Origin: Planococcus kocurii
GTDB lineage: Bacteria; Bacillota; Bacilli; Bacillales_A; Planococcaceae
DNA length: 64,000 nucleotides
Reading direction: 5' to 3'
Assembly: GCF_001465835.2 (NCBI RefSeq)
Contig: NZ_CP013661.2
Coordinates: 2,906,501 to 2,970,500 of the forward strand
Below, piece after piece: positions 8,926 to 17,954 of this stretch. The notes beneath the pieces are model-generated. The model made no database searches. It saw only the letters and a list, made by a program, of their open reading frames with translations, and was not told the DNA's origin. Every line of letters begins with the position of its first letter. Position 1 is the stretch's first letter. A program made the position numbers and the translations under genes.

Positions 8926-9123
8926 TTATAGTAATCCGGCTTCCCGCATTTCTTTTTTCTTCTTGAATCCCATGCCCATGATTAAACACAGGACTAAGAT
9001 TGCTGCGAATATGCCCAGTACACTGCGCAAGCCAACAGCCAAGCCGATTCCTGCCATCGCTAGTAACGCTGCCAAAGAGTACAATACGAAGATCCATTTA
9101 ATGTTTTTTATTGATTTTTTCAC
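8926..9123 (-). CDS. ylaF: DUF5325 small membrane protein YlaF
   Basis: A 65-residue protein with a basic N-terminus, two hydrophobic segments (about 10-28 and 32-50) separated by a Gly/Arg turn, and a charged KKKKEMREAG tail. This layout and its place divergent from typA match YlaF of B. subtilis. The start is GTG with AGGAGG 8 nt before it. Function unknown. Confidence 0.8.
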   Translation of the reverse strand: MKKSIKNIKWIFVLYSLAALLAMAGIGLAVGLRSVLGIFAAILVLCLIMGMGFKKKKEMREAGLL

Positions 9124-9234
9124 TTGATTTGCCTCCTGTAGCTTACAAACTGAAATAAAATCTTAGGGTTTTACACCTATATGTGCTATACTAGCACAGT
9201 TATAGGCATGAAAAAAGAATATTGGAGTGAAATT

Positions 9235-11082
9235 ATGACTAAATTACGTAACGACTTAAGAAACATTGCAATTATTGCCCACGTTGACCATGGTAAAACA
9301 ACGCTAGTGGATCAGCTTCTACAACAATCCGGAACTTTCCGTTCGAACGAACACGTTGACGAACGCGCAATGGATTCTGGCGACATCGAAAGAGAACGCG
9401 GAATTACAATTCTTGCGAAAAATACTGCAATTCAATACAAAGACGCTAAAATCAACATCCTAGATACGCCTGGACACGCGGATTTTGGTGGAGAAGTTGA
9501 ACGTATCATGAAAATGGTTGATGGTGTTCTATTGGTAGTAGACGCTTATGAAGGCTGTATGCCACAAACGCGCTTCGTACTGAAAAAAGCATTAGAACAA
9601 AACCTGAAGCCAATCGTAGTTGTAAACAAAATTGACCGTGACTTTGCACGTCCTGAAGAAGTGGTTGACGAAGTCATCGAATTGTTCATTGAACTTGAAG
9701 CGAATGACGATCAATTGGAATTCCCGGTTATTTTTGCATCAGGTATGAACGGTACAGCAAGTCTTTCTTCAGATCCTGCTGATCAAGAAGAAAACATGCA
9801 GGTTGTTTATGATGCGATCCTGGAACACGTCCCAGCGCCAATCGATAACAGAGATGAGCCACTTCAGTTCCAGGTAGCTCTTCTTGATTATAGTGATTAT
9901 GTTGGACGTATCGGAATCGGCCGCGTATTCCGCGGGACGATCGAAGTTGGACAATCGGTTTCATTGATGAAACTAGACGGTTCATTCAAAAACTTCCGTG
10001 TGACGAAAATGCACGGTTTCATGGGCCTAAAACGGGTGGAAATCGAAAAAGCAGAAGCTGGCGACTTGATTGCCGTTTCGGGTATGGAAGACATCAACGT
10101 AGGGGAAACGGTTTGTCCTGCAGAACATCGCGAAGCATTGCCAGTCTTACGCATTGATGAGCCAACTCTACAAATGACTTTCTTAGTTAACAATAGCCCA
10201 TTTGCAGGTAAAGAAGGTAAATGGATCACTTCAAGAAAAATCCAAGAACGTTTGGATGCTCAATTGCAAACAGACGTATCTCTACGTGTAGACAATACAG
10301 ATTCACCTGACGCTTGGGTAGTTTCTGGTCGCGGAGAATTGCATTTGTCGATTTTGATCGAAAACATGCGCCGTGAAGGATTCGAAATTCAAGTTTCTAA
10401 ACCTGAAGTTATCGTTCGTATGGTTGACGGAGTTCGCTGCGAACCAGTAGAACGTGTTCAAGTAGACGTTCCTGAAGAATATACAGGTAACATCATTGAG
10501 TCATTAGGTGAACGTAAAGGCGAAATGTTGGATATGGTAAACAATGGTAGTGGACAAGTTCGTATGGTATTTAACGTACCGGCACGTGGTTTGATCGGTT
10601 ATACAACTGAATTCTTAACGCAAACTCGTGGCTACGGAATTATTAACCACACATTCGACAGCTACCAGCCAGTTGCTTCTGGTCGTGTTGGCGGACGTCG
10701 TGAAGGCGTATTGGTATCTATGGAGCGCGGTAAAGTTTCGACTTACGGCTTGATGGGGATCGAAGACCGCGGAACTTCATTCGTTGAAGTTGGCGCTGAA
10801 ATTTACGAAGGTATGATAGTTGGACAACATAACCGCGACAGCGACCTTACAGTAAATATCGTAAAAATTAAAGCTGCAACTAACATTCGTTCAGCTAACA
10901 AAGACCAAACAACAACAATGAAAAAAGCACGCTTAATGAGTCTTGAAGAAGCGCTTGAATACTTGAACGATGATGAGTATTGCGAAATTACACCGCAAAC
11001 GATTCGTCTGCGTAAAAAGATTCTTGACAAAAACGAACGTGAACGTATGGCTAAGAAAAAGAAAGTTGCCATCGAAGAATAA
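9235..11082 (+). CDS. typA: Translational GTPase TypA/BipA
   Basis: A ribosome-binding GTPase of 615 residues that supports 50S assembly and growth under stress such as cold. The G-domain motifs are [10 protein letters not shown] (G1), RGITI (G2), [11 protein letters not shown] (G3) and VNKIDRD (G4). EF-G-like domain II, the C-terminal domains III and V, and the TypA-specific basic tail ([17 protein letters not shown]) follow. A longer open frame exists upstream to 9181, but TTGGAGTGA precedes the ATG at 9235. ylaH follows after 23 bp. Confidence 0.97.
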   Translation: MTKLRNDLRNIAIIAHVDHGKTTLVDQLLQQSGTFRSNEHVDERAMDSGDIERERGITILAKNTAIQYKDAKINILDTPGHADFGGEVERIMKMVDGVLLVVDAYEGCMPQTRFVLKKALEQNLKPIVVVNKIDRDFARPEEVVDEVIELFIELEANDDQLEFPVIFASGMNGTASLSSDPADQEENMQVVYDAILEHVPAPIDNRDEPLQFQVALLDYSDYVGRIGIGRVFRGTIEVGQSVSLMKLDGSFKNFRVTKMHGFMGLKRVEIEKAEAGDLIAVSGMEDINVGETVCPAEHREALPVLRIDEPTLQMTFLVNNSPFAGKEGKWITSRKIQERLDAQLQTDVSLRVDNTDSPDAWVVSGRGELHLSILIENMRREGFEIQVSKPEVIVRMVDGVRCEPVERVQVDVPEEYTGNIIESLGERKGEMLDMVNNGSGQVRMVFNVPARGLIGYTTEFLTQTRGYGIINHTFDSYQPVASGRVGGRREGVLVSMERGKVSTYGLMGIEDRGTSFVEVGAEIYEGMIVGQHNRDSDLTVNIVKIKAATNIRSANKDQTTTMKKARLMSLEEALEYLNDDEYCEITPQTIRLRKKILDKNERERMAKKKKVAIEE

Positions 11083-11105
11083 GTGAATAGGAAGGATGTA
11101 TAACC

Positions 11106-11435
11106 GTGGACGAACAAGCTTTTGTCTATGACAATATGTATCCGGTGGCTCGAATTTTGTATCAAAATTTGCCGAGTTTTGAAATGGCAGGATACGCATT
11201 GTTTGCGATAATTTTCCTGCTCTCGGCGTTTGTTTATAAATTGGGGTTTGCTAAAAAGTTATCACTTGGAAAAAATGTAGCGATTGGCTTGTTTTTGGCA
11301 ATTGGCGGTTTAGGGCTTACGTTTCTTGCTTTTTTCCTACCGATTGTTGAAGGGTTAGTCATTGCAGCGCTCATACTGATTCTTTATAAAATCCGCTTAT
11401 GGCGCGAAAAACGCGAAAACGCTGTATCTCATTGA
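11106..11435 (+). CDS. ylaH: YlaH-like membrane protein
   Basis: A 109-residue protein with three predicted membrane segments (about 27-45, 55-74 and 77-94) and a basic C-terminal tail. The start is GTG with AAGGATG before it. Gene order typA-ylaH is as in B. subtilis. Function unknown. The last codons (NAVSH, stop) lie inside the terminator palindrome that is also the end of the convergent gene; the two reading frames overlap by 7 nt. Confidence 0.8.
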   Translation: MDEQAFVYDNMYPVARILYQNLPSFEMAGYALFAIIFLLSAFVYKLGFAKKLSLGKNVAIGLFLAIGGLGLTFLAFFLPIVEGLVIAALILILYKIRLWREKRENAVSH

Positions 11436-11449
11436 GATACAGCGTTTTT
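11416..11449. terminator. Bidirectional terminator formed by the 3' ends of two convergent genes
   Basis: AAAACGCTGTATCTC and GAGATACAGCGTTTT form a perfect 15-bp stem with an ATT loop and a T run on the plus side; the minus strand carries TTTTCGCG. The palindrome encodes the last five residues of both ylaH (NAVSH) and the minus-strand gene (NAVSQ). Confidence 0.93.
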
Positions 11450-11878
11450 GCGTTCAAAAGTTTTATAGAGAATAGGCAGCAACAAGGAGTATGTGAGGTG
11501 AGAAAAAACCCAATACAGAAACGCTCCCCAATCTGTAACAGCTGGAACATTAGCTTCAATTGCAAGATAAGACAATAAAAAGTAAAGAAACGGGAAAGGA
11601 ACTGACATCAGTAAACTGATGAGCACCAATTGACCAAATGAATAATTGCGTCGTTTGGCTAAATAAACAAAGACAACACCGATAATCAGTGAAATCGTCA
11701 TATGAAAAATAAATTCCGTAACTTCTGACCATTGTATTGTCCCGATCACTGGAACAAAATCAACATTCAGTAATAGTGTATATATTTGAACGCCAGTGAC
11801 TGATTGAATCCACTTCATTAAAAGTCCTAAAATCAACCCACTCCAAAAGCCAATCCAGAGACCTTTTAAGAGCTTCAT
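11429..11878 (-). CDS. Conserved membrane protein of unknown function
   Basis: A 149-residue integral membrane protein. About four hydrophobic segments are visible (roughly 5-22, 55-77, 84-108 and 120-140), with an ERK-containing basic tail. I do not recognise a catalytic motif. It is translationally coupled to ylaI: the ylaI TGA and this ATG share base 11878. It converges on ylaH. A small transport or membrane-integrity role is possible but not supported by sequence. Confidence 0.7.
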   Translation of the reverse strand: MKLLKGLWIGFWSGLILGLLMKWIQSVTGVQIYTLLLNVDFVPVIGTIQWSEVTEFIFHMTISLIIGVVFVYLAKRRNYSFGQLVLISLLMSVPFPFLYFLLSYLAIEANVPAVTDWGAFLYWVFSHLTYSLLLPILYKTFERKNAVSQ

Positions 11879-12081
11879 CAGAAATCATCCTCAATGCTAC
11901 GGGAACTGCGATAGAATCGGAAAGAACCTGTGGCAATCCGTTCTTTTGTTCTATCTGTGATTCGGTCGTGGCATTCGTTACACATATGTGTATGGATTGG
12001 TCTATTGCGCAGGCGCTTTGCCTGGAGTGTATCATCGACTAACTCTTCAATCTTATCGCAGATTACACATTTTACACGCAT
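11878..12081 (-). CDS. ylaI: YlaI, DUF2197 zinc-ribbon protein
   Basis: A 67-residue protein with two cysteine pairs, CVIC at 5-8 and CNEC at 34-37, that most likely bind one zinc ion, and a basic C-terminal half. It matches the small YlaI protein near typA in Bacillus. AGGAGTG precedes the ATG. It overlaps the downstream membrane protein gene by one base. Function unknown. Confidence 0.82.
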   Translation of the reverse strand: MRVKCVICDKIEELVDDTLQAKRLRNRPIHTHMCNECHDRITDRTKERIATGSFRFYRSSRSIEDDF

Positions 12082-12093
12082 GATGAATCACTC

Positions 12094-12600
12094 CTATTCG
12101 ACTCGGATGGCTTGGATATCGGTAATTGGATTTTCCTGATTAGAACCGTCTGGAAGAAGTACGTGGACAGGACCATCTTCTTTTAAAGGTTTACCGTGAT
12201 CACTGAATTTGAAAATTAGTTGTGCAGCATGCTCAATTGGAAATTCGAATTCACCGTTTAAGGTTTCAAAAACCACACGTTTTGCATGTTCAAAAGGTTC
12301 TGCATTCAAAAGGAATGGCTTAAAAAGAATGCCGAAAGTTCCTGTTAGCATTTCTTTTTTTTCTTTACTCTTATAGGTTTTTTCTGAATTCAAAGTCGGC
12401 GGCACGGTACTGCCTTCCATGATTTCACGAGACCAATGTTCACCCATTCCGCGCTTATAGTCTTCAAGTTCGTCTTTTTCGATTCGCTCTTCTTGAAAAT
12501 ACGTTTCCAAATTCAACTTACGGTCGTCAAAAATCCATACAGTAGGATCCAATATGAGTTTAAATTTCACTTCACCTTTAAAAGGTACAATAAATTCCAT
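12094..12600 (-). CDS. YlaL-like conserved protein (sometimes labelled peptidyl-prolyl isomerase)
   Basis: A 168-residue soluble protein beginning MEFIVPFKGEVKF, with the conserved run LDPTVWIFDDRK and the C-terminal GPVHV.LPDGSN.ENPIT. Orthologues are in the yla cluster of bacilli; some database entries call them peptidyl-prolyl isomerases, but I see no recognised PPIase motif and would not trust that name. The frame is open upstream to 12699, but GGAGGG 7 nt before the ATG at 12600 fixes the start. ylaI follows after 12 bp. Confidence 0.72.
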   Translation of the reverse strand: MEFIVPFKGEVKFKLILDPTVWIFDDRKLNLETYFQEERIEKDELEDYKRGMGEHWSREIMEGSTVPPTLNSEKTYKSKEKKEMLTGTFGILFKPFLLNAEPFEHAKRVVFETLNGEFEFPIEHAAQLIFKFSDHGKPLKEDGPVHVLLPDGSNQENPITDIQAIRVE

Positions 12601-12770
12601 GGGTAAACCCTCCATCTTAAATAGTTGCTCTCTTAATAGTATACCTTTTTGTGTCAAGTTCCTAAAGGGATTCATCTCTTTCATTATAGAGGCTTGCATT
12701 TTCTCTTTTTAAAAGATACACTTTAAACAGGAAAACAGAGAAGAAAACTCATAATATGGGGGGATTCCTC

Positions 12771-13052
12771 ATGGAACATACAGAAGAACAAACATACCAT
12801 CTGAAGGCCTTGGAACTCCTCAAAGCTGATGCAGAAAAAATTGAGCAATTGATTAAGGTGCAAATGGATCATTTGACATTGCCATCTTGTCCTTTATATG
12901 AAGAGGTGCTTGACACCCAAATGTTCGGCCTATCGCGTGAAATCGATTTTGCGGTTAAGCTGGGGCTAATCGAACGTGAGGCTGGAAAAAATTTAATGGA
13001 TACGCTGGAAAAGAAACTTTCCATTCTTCACGAAGCGTATACAAATAAATGA
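12771..13052 (+). CDS. ylaN: YlaN, UPF0358 family iron-linked protein
   Basis: A 93-residue helical protein whose central block [32 protein letters not shown] is nearly invariant in YlaN. In Staphylococcus aureus the orthologue binds Fe(II) and relieves Fur repression; that role is inferred here. An earlier in-frame ATG at 12756 lies before the ribosome site GGGGGG, so ATG 12771 is preferred. It stands directly upstream of ftsW, as in Bacillus. Confidence 0.9.
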   Translation: MEHTEEQTYHLKALELLKADAEKIEQLIKVQMDHLTLPSCPLYEEVLDTQMFGLSREIDFAVKLGLIEREAGKNLMDTLEKKLSILHEAYTNK

Positions 13053-13056
13053 TCTA

Positions 13057-13087
13057 AAACTCAAACGAAATTTGTTTGAGTTTTTTT
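13057..13087 (+). terminator. Terminator after ylaN
   Basis: AAAACTCAAAC pairs with GTTTGAGTTTT around a short GAAATTT loop, followed by a T run. Confidence 0.88.
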
Positions 13088-13112
13088 AAAATTTAAGGAC
13101 ATATTCTAGTTA

Positions 13113-13187
13113 GACTCTTCACCAATTAGAGGTTCGTTGGTGCTAGGCACCAGTGAAAAGTCAGCCTTTAAGGTAGCCTTTTTTTCA
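13113..13187 (+). promoter_or_regulatory. Unassigned structured region upstream of ftsW
   Basis: In the 241-bp gap between ylaN and ftsW, GACTCTTCAC (13113-13122) can pair with GTGAAAAGTC (13153-13162) with one mismatch. Inside, TGGTGC-TAG-GCACCA (13138-13152) forms a hairpin, while CACCAA (13120-13125) can pair instead with TTGGTG (13137-13142), so two folds compete. A T7 run follows at about 13180 after a weak AAGG-TAG-CCTT stem. No known riboswitch class was recognised. Confidence 0.4.
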
Positions 13188-13293
13188 TATATCAGGCAGA
13201 CTGGCATTTCATTTAAAATTGTTGTTACCTATCAAATTTATACAGCGATCTGCATTTTCTTCCTAATCCATCAAATTTAAAAGAGGTATTAAA

Positions 13294-14460
13294 ATGAAAT
13301 CTTACATCAAGAAATACGCAAAGTTCTTTGATTATCCTTTGTTTTTTACTTATCTGGCTTTAATAATATTTGGCTTGATTATGATCTACAGTTCAAGTAT
13401 GGCCTGGTCAGTCAATTATTATGGCTCTGAGCCGGACCGATTTTACATACAACAATTAATAAATTTAGCAATTGCGTTTCCAGTTTTCGCGATTGCAGCA
13501 GTTTTCCCATACAAACATTTTAAAAAGAGATGGATGATGATGATCATTCTAGCAGTGGTTTTTACTGGTTTGGTTGCTGTGCATTTTGTCGGTTTTGCAG
13601 CGGGTGGTGCTAAAAGTTGGATCAGCCTTGGATTTGCTAATATACAGCCTTCAGAAGTAGCAAAAGTCGGCATCATTCTCTATTTATCAGGAGTGTTTTC
13701 AAACAAATACCACAATGGCACCATCAACAAATTGAATGATGCGATTATACCACCTGTTATTATTTTGACGCTTGTCCTGTTTTCTGTATTTCTTGAGCCC
13801 GATCTTGGTTCTATGCTAATTATTGGAGCGGTCGGTTTATCAGTTATGTCAGCGAGTGGTGTTCGCTTAAAACCATTTATCCGTCTTGCAGGTATTTTTA
13901 TTGCGGCAGCATCTATTATTATTGTGCCTTTCATGATTTTTGCAGGAGATATGATTTTTACTGAAAAACGTCTTGGACGTCTGGATGCTTTTTTTAATCC
14001 GTTTTCGGATGAATTAGGATTTGGTTTTCAGATTGTTAACGGCTATCTAGCTATTGGCTCTGGGGGATTGAGTGGTTTAGGACTCGGTCAATCTATTCAG
14101 AAATTGGGCTATCTACCGGAACCCCATACCGATTTCATTATGTCAGTCATTGCTGAAGAACTGGGTGTGTTGGGTGTAGTGTTTGTTTTAGGTGGTTTAG
14201 GTTTTATTGTACTTCGTGGACTTTGGATTGCGATGACAACGCATGATCCGTTAGCGAGAATGCTTGCAGCAGGTATTGCCAGCATGATTGGAATCCAGTC
14301 ATTTGTGAATTTAGGGGGGTTAACGGGCATCATTCCGTTGACGGGTGTTACACTTCCTTTTATCAGCTATGGCGGAACGTCCGTAATTTTGTTATCTTTA
14401 GCTATGGGAGTATTAATGAATGTTTCCATGTTCAATAAATACGAAAAAACCAAAAAGTAA
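13294..14460 (+). CDS. ftsW: Division glycosyltransferase FtsW (SEDS family)
   Basis: A polytopic membrane protein of 388 residues that polymerises lipid II at the septum together with a class B PBP. About ten membrane segments are visible. SEDS hallmarks include SSSMAW in the first segment, GGAKSWISLG.. IQPSEVAK, LEPDLGSM and the C-terminal PLTGVTLPFISYGGTS. The choice of FtsW over RodA rests on the place before pyc, as in B. subtilis. The cognate PBP2B gene is 31 kb away at 45540. pyc follows with 15 bp. Confidence 0.93.
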   Translation: MKSYIKKYAKFFDYPLFFTYLALIIFGLIMIYSSSMAWSVNYYGSEPDRFYIQQLINLAIAFPVFAIAAVFPYKHFKKRWMMMIILAVVFTGLVAVHFVGFAAGGAKSWISLGFANIQPSEVAKVGIILYLSGVFSNKYHNGTINKLNDAIIPPVIILTLVLFSVFLEPDLGSMLIIGAVGLSVMSASGVRLKPFIRLAGIFIAAASIIIVPFMIFAGDMIFTEKRLGRLDAFFNPFSDELGFGFQIVNGYLAIGSGGLSGLGLGQSIQKLGYLPEPHTDFIMSVIAEELGVLGVVFVLGGLGFIVLRGLWIAMTTHDPLARMLAAGIASMIGIQSFVNLGGLTGIIPLTGVTLPFISYGGTSVILLSLAMGVLMNVSMFNKYEKTKK

Positions 14461-14475
14461 AGGGTGTGCTGCGGT

Positions 14476-17400
14476 GTGAAGGAGATTGACAAAATCTTGG
14501 TGGCCAACCGCGGAGAAATCGCTATTCGGGTTTTCCGCGCTTGTACAGAACTGAAAATTCAAACAGTTGCGATTTATTCTCAAGAAGACAGTGGTTCGTT
14601 TCATCGGTACAAAGCGGATGAATCCTATTTGGTTGGTAAAGGAAAAAAACCAATTGACGCTTATTTGGATATCGAAGACATCATTCGTATCGCTAAAGAT
14701 TCCAATGTGGATGCAATCCATCCAGGCTATGGCTTCTTATCTGAAAATGTTCATTTTGCTAGACGTTGTGAAGAAGAAGGAATTGTTTTTATTGGTCCAA
14801 CTTCGCGGCATTTAGACATGTTTGGAGACAAAGTAAAAGCGCGCACTCAAGCAATTGCGGCTGGTATTCCTGTGATTCCAGGGACAGATGGTCCTGTTGA
14901 GTCACTTGAGGAAGTTGAAGAGTTCAGCAAAACAGCCGGATTCCCGTTAATGATCAAAGCGTCTCTTGGCGGTGGTGGCCGTGGAATGCGAATTGTTAGA
15001 TCTCACGAAGAATTAGCATCTTCTTATGAACGTGCGAAGTCTGAAGCGAAAGCTGCATTTGGATCCGATGAAATGTATGTGGAAAAATTTGTTGATAAAC
15101 CAAAACACATTGAAGTTCAAATTTTGGGGGACTCTGAGGGCAATGTTATCCATTTGTACGAAAGAGATTGTTCGATCCAGCGCCGTCACCAAAAGGTTGT
15201 GGAAATTGCACCTTCCAATTCAATCAGCAATGAATTACGCAATGAAATTTGTGATGCTGCAGTCAAGTTAATGAAAAATATCGACTACATAAACGCCGGT
15301 ACTGTCGAATTTCTCGTAGCAAATGATGAATTTTACTTTATTGAAGTAAATCCGCGTATTCAAGTTGAACATACGATTACAGAAATGATTACAGGAATCG
15401 ACATTGTTCATGCGCAAATTCATATTGCCAGAGGACATATGATTCACAGCGAAGAAGTAGGAATTCCGCAACAAAGTGACATTCCATTATTCGGTTTTGC
15501 CATTCAATCGCGTGTAACGACAGAAGATCCATTGAATGATTTCATGCCAGATGCCGGAAAATTGATGGTTTACCGCTCGGGTGGTGGATTTGGCGTAAGA
15601 CTTGATGCAGGGAATGGCTTCCAAGGGGCTGTTATTTCACCTTATTACGATTCTCTTTTAGTGAAAGTATCGACTTGGGCATTAACATTCAAAGAAGCAG
15701 CTGCTAAAATGGATCGCAATCTTCAGGAATTCCGTATCCGTGGAATCAAAACAAATATTCCTTTCTTAGAAAATGTTGTAAAACATAAAAACTTTATTAC
15801 AGGCGATTTTGATACGAGCTTTATTGATACGACTCCAGAGTTGTTTATCTTCCCAGTCCGACAAGACCGCGGTACTAAATTATTAAGTTATATTGGTAAT
15901 GTGACAGTTAACGGCTTTCCTGGAATTGAGAAGAAAAAGAAACCAATTCATACGGCTCCAAGAAAACCGGAAATCGATCTCTTGTCTCCAGCGCCAAATG
16001 GCACAAAGCAAATTTTTGATTTGCAAGGAGCGGAAGGATTAACCAAATGGATTCATGAACAAAAAGATGTTTTGATCACGGACACGACATTCCGTGATGC
16101 GCACCAATCGTTGCTTGCGACACGCGTTCGATCACATGATTTGTTTGAAATTGCGAAAGAAACTGCTCGTTTGCAGAGTGATCTATTTTCTTTGGAAATG
16201 TGGGGAGGCGCCACGTTCGATGTCTCTTACAGATTTTTAAAAGAAGACCCTTGGGAACGTTTGATCAAACTTCGTAAAGATATTCCGAATGTCTTGTTCC
16301 AAATGTTGTTCCGAGGAGCAAATGCGGTCGGCTATAAGAATTACCCGGATAATGTGATTCGTGAATTTGTTCGCAAATCTGGAGATGCAGGAATCGATGT
16401 ATTCCGTATTTTCGATAGCTTAAACTGGATCAAAGGTATGGAAGTGGCGATTGATGAAGTCCGCCAATCGGGCAAAGTCGCTGAAGCGGCAATTTGTTAC
16501 ACTGGAGATATTTTGGATCCGAGTCGAGACAAATATACGGTTCAATATTATAAAGATATGGCTAAAGAATTAGAAGCAGCAGGCGCACATATTTTAGCGA
16601 TTAAAGATATGGCGGGACTGTTAAAGCCAGAAGCGGCATATCGTTTAGTATCTGAACTTAAAGATACTGTGTCATTGCCAATTCACCTTCATACGCATGA
16701 TACGAGTGGTAACGGAATTTATATGTACTCGAAAGCGATTGAAGCAGGTGTTGATATCGTTGATACAGCTCTAGGGTCGATGGCAGGTCTTACATCACAA
16801 CCAAGTGCAAGTTCTCTACATTATGCTATGAGCGGTGGCAAACGTGAAATTCGATCAGATGTGAAAAATCTCGAAAAAATGTCCCATTATTGGGAAGACG
16901 TTCGCAAATACTATGTAGATTTTGAAAGTGGCATGAATAGCCCGCATTCAGAAATCTACGTCCACGAAATGCCAGGTGGTCAGTACAGCAATCTTCAGCA
17001 ACAAGCTAAAGCTGTAGGGCTTGGGTTGCGCTGGGAAGAAGTAAAAGCAATGTATTCACGCGTCAACTTATTATTTGGAGATGTCGTAAAAGTAACTCCT
17101 TCTTCTAAAGTAGTAGGGGATATGGCATTGTTTATGGTTCAAAATGAGTTAGATGAAAAAACAGTAATCACACGCGGGAAGACAATCGACTTCCCCGAAT
17201 CAGTTATTGAATTTTTTGAAGGGTATATTGGACAACCACATGGCGGATTCCCAGAAGAACTTCAGAAAGTCATTTTAAAAGAGCGTGAACCAATTACGGT
17301 TCGTCCAGGTGAACTGCTAGAACCTGCAGATTTTGATGCCATTAAGAGAACTTTGTATGATAAATTGGAACGTCCAGTAACAAGTCATGAAGTTTTGGCT

Positions 17401-17916
17401 TATGCACTTTATCCAAAAGTATTTGATGAATACACAACGACGAATACCCAATTCGGCAACGTATCTGTTCTTGATACATTAACATTCTTATACGGAATGA
17501 GACTGGGCGAAGAAATTGAAGTAGAAATTGAAAAAGGCAAGACACTTATGGTGAAAATGGTATCAATTGGTGAACCACAAAAAGACGGGACACGCATTAT
17601 CTATTTTGAATTGAACGGCCAACCGCGTGAAGTGAGTATTCAGGATATGATGGTGGAAACCGATAATACGGCTAAACCAAAAGCAGATCCAACAAATGAA
17701 AACCATATTGCTGCGACAATGCCTGGAACAGTATTAAAAGTACTTGCAGAAACAGGCGCTAAAGTAAAACGCGGTGACCATTTACTCGTGACAGAAGCGA
17801 TGAAAATGGAAACAACTGTTCAAGCTCCTTTTGCTGGAACGATTCAAGCAATCCATGTAGTTGCTAATGACGGTATTTCTACAGGAGATTTGCTAATTGA
17901 AATGGAAAGAAAATAA
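14476..17916 (+). CDS. pyc: Pyruvate carboxylase
   Basis: A biotin enzyme of 1146 residues that carboxylates pyruvate to oxaloacetate to refill the TCA cycle. Domains in order: biotin carboxylase/ATP-grasp (1-455, with KASLGGGGRGMR and EVNPRIQVEHTITE), carboxyltransferase (about 530-800, TDTTFRDAHQSLLATR and HLHTHDTSGNG), the PC-type allosteric/tetramerisation region, and the C-terminal biotinyl domain with EAMKMET. An in-frame GTG at 14464 overlaps the ribosome site AGGGTG, so the GTG at 14476 is preferred; the exact start is uncertain by four codons. It probably shares a transcript with ftsW. Confidence 0.96.
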   Translation: MKEIDKILVANRGEIAIRVFRACTELKIQTVAIYSQEDSGSFHRYKADESYLVGKGKKPIDAYLDIEDIIRIAKDSNVDAIHPGYGFLSENVHFARRCEEEGIVFIGPTSRHLDMFGDKVKARTQAIAAGIPVIPGTDGPVESLEEVEEFSKTAGFPLMIKASLGGGGRGMRIVRSHEELASSYERAKSEAKAAFGSDEMYVEKFVDKPKHIEVQILGDSEGNVIHLYERDCSIQRRHQKVVEIAPSNSISNELRNEICDAAVKLMKNIDYINAGTVEFLVANDEFYFIEVNPRIQVEHTITEMITGIDIVHAQIHIARGHMIHSEEVGIPQQSDIPLFGFAIQSRVTTEDPLNDFMPDAGKLMVYRSGGGFGVRLDAGNGFQGAVISPYYDSLLVKVSTWALTFKEAAAKMDRNLQEFRIRGIKTNIPFLENVVKHKNFITGDFDTSFIDTTPELFIFPVRQDRGTKLLSYIGNVTVNGFPGIEKKKKPIHTAPRKPEIDLLSPAPNGTKQIFDLQGAEGLTKWIHEQKDVLITDTTFRDAHQSLLATRVRSHDLFEIAKETARLQSDLFSLEMWGGATFDVSYRFLKEDPWERLIKLRKDIPNVLFQMLFRGANAVGYKNYPDNVIREFVRKSGDAGIDVFRIFDSLNWIKGMEVAIDEVRQSGKVAEAAICYTGDILDPSRDKYTVQYYKDMAKELEAAGAHILAIKDMAGLLKPEAAYRLVSELKDTVSLPIHLHTHDTSGNGIYMYSKAIEAGVDIVDTALGSMAGLTSQPSASSLHYAMSGGKREIRSDVKNLEKMSHYWEDVRKYYVDFESGMNSPHSEIYVHEMPGGQYSNLQQQAKAVGLGLRWEEVKAMYSRVNLLFGDVVKVTPSSKVVGDMALFMVQNELDEKTVITRGKTIDFPESVIEFFEGYIGQPHGGFPEELQKVILKEREPITVRPGELLEPADFDAIKRTLYDKLERPVTSHEVLAYALYPKVFDEYTTTNTQFGNVSVLDTLTFLYGMRLGEEIEVEIEKGKTLMVKMVSIGEPQKDGTRIIYFELNGQPREVSIQDMMVETDNTAKPKADPTNENHIAATMPGTVLKVLAETGAKVKRGDHLLVTEAMKMETTVQAPFAGTIQAIHVVANDGISTGDLLIEMERK

Positions 17917-17954
17917 AAAATAGGGCTGGCGCAAAAGCGCAAGCCCTATTTTTT
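17915..17954. terminator. Bidirectional terminator between pyc and ctaA
   Basis: AAAAAATAGGGCTGGCGC and GCGCAAGCCCTATTTTTT pair over 17-18 bp with one mismatch around an AAAA loop. A-run and T-run flanks allow termination of both converging genes. Confidence 0.94.

Noticed and set aside
13113..13187. preQ1 or other known riboswitch before ftsW
   Set aside because: The hairpins do not show the conserved loop and tail sequences of preQ1, SAM, fluoride or T-box classes, so it is left as an unassigned structure.
14464..14475. Earlier GTG as pyruvate carboxylase start
   Set aside because: The GTG is part of the AGGGTG ribosome site itself; the GTG at 14476 is 9 nt further and fits the usual N-terminus.
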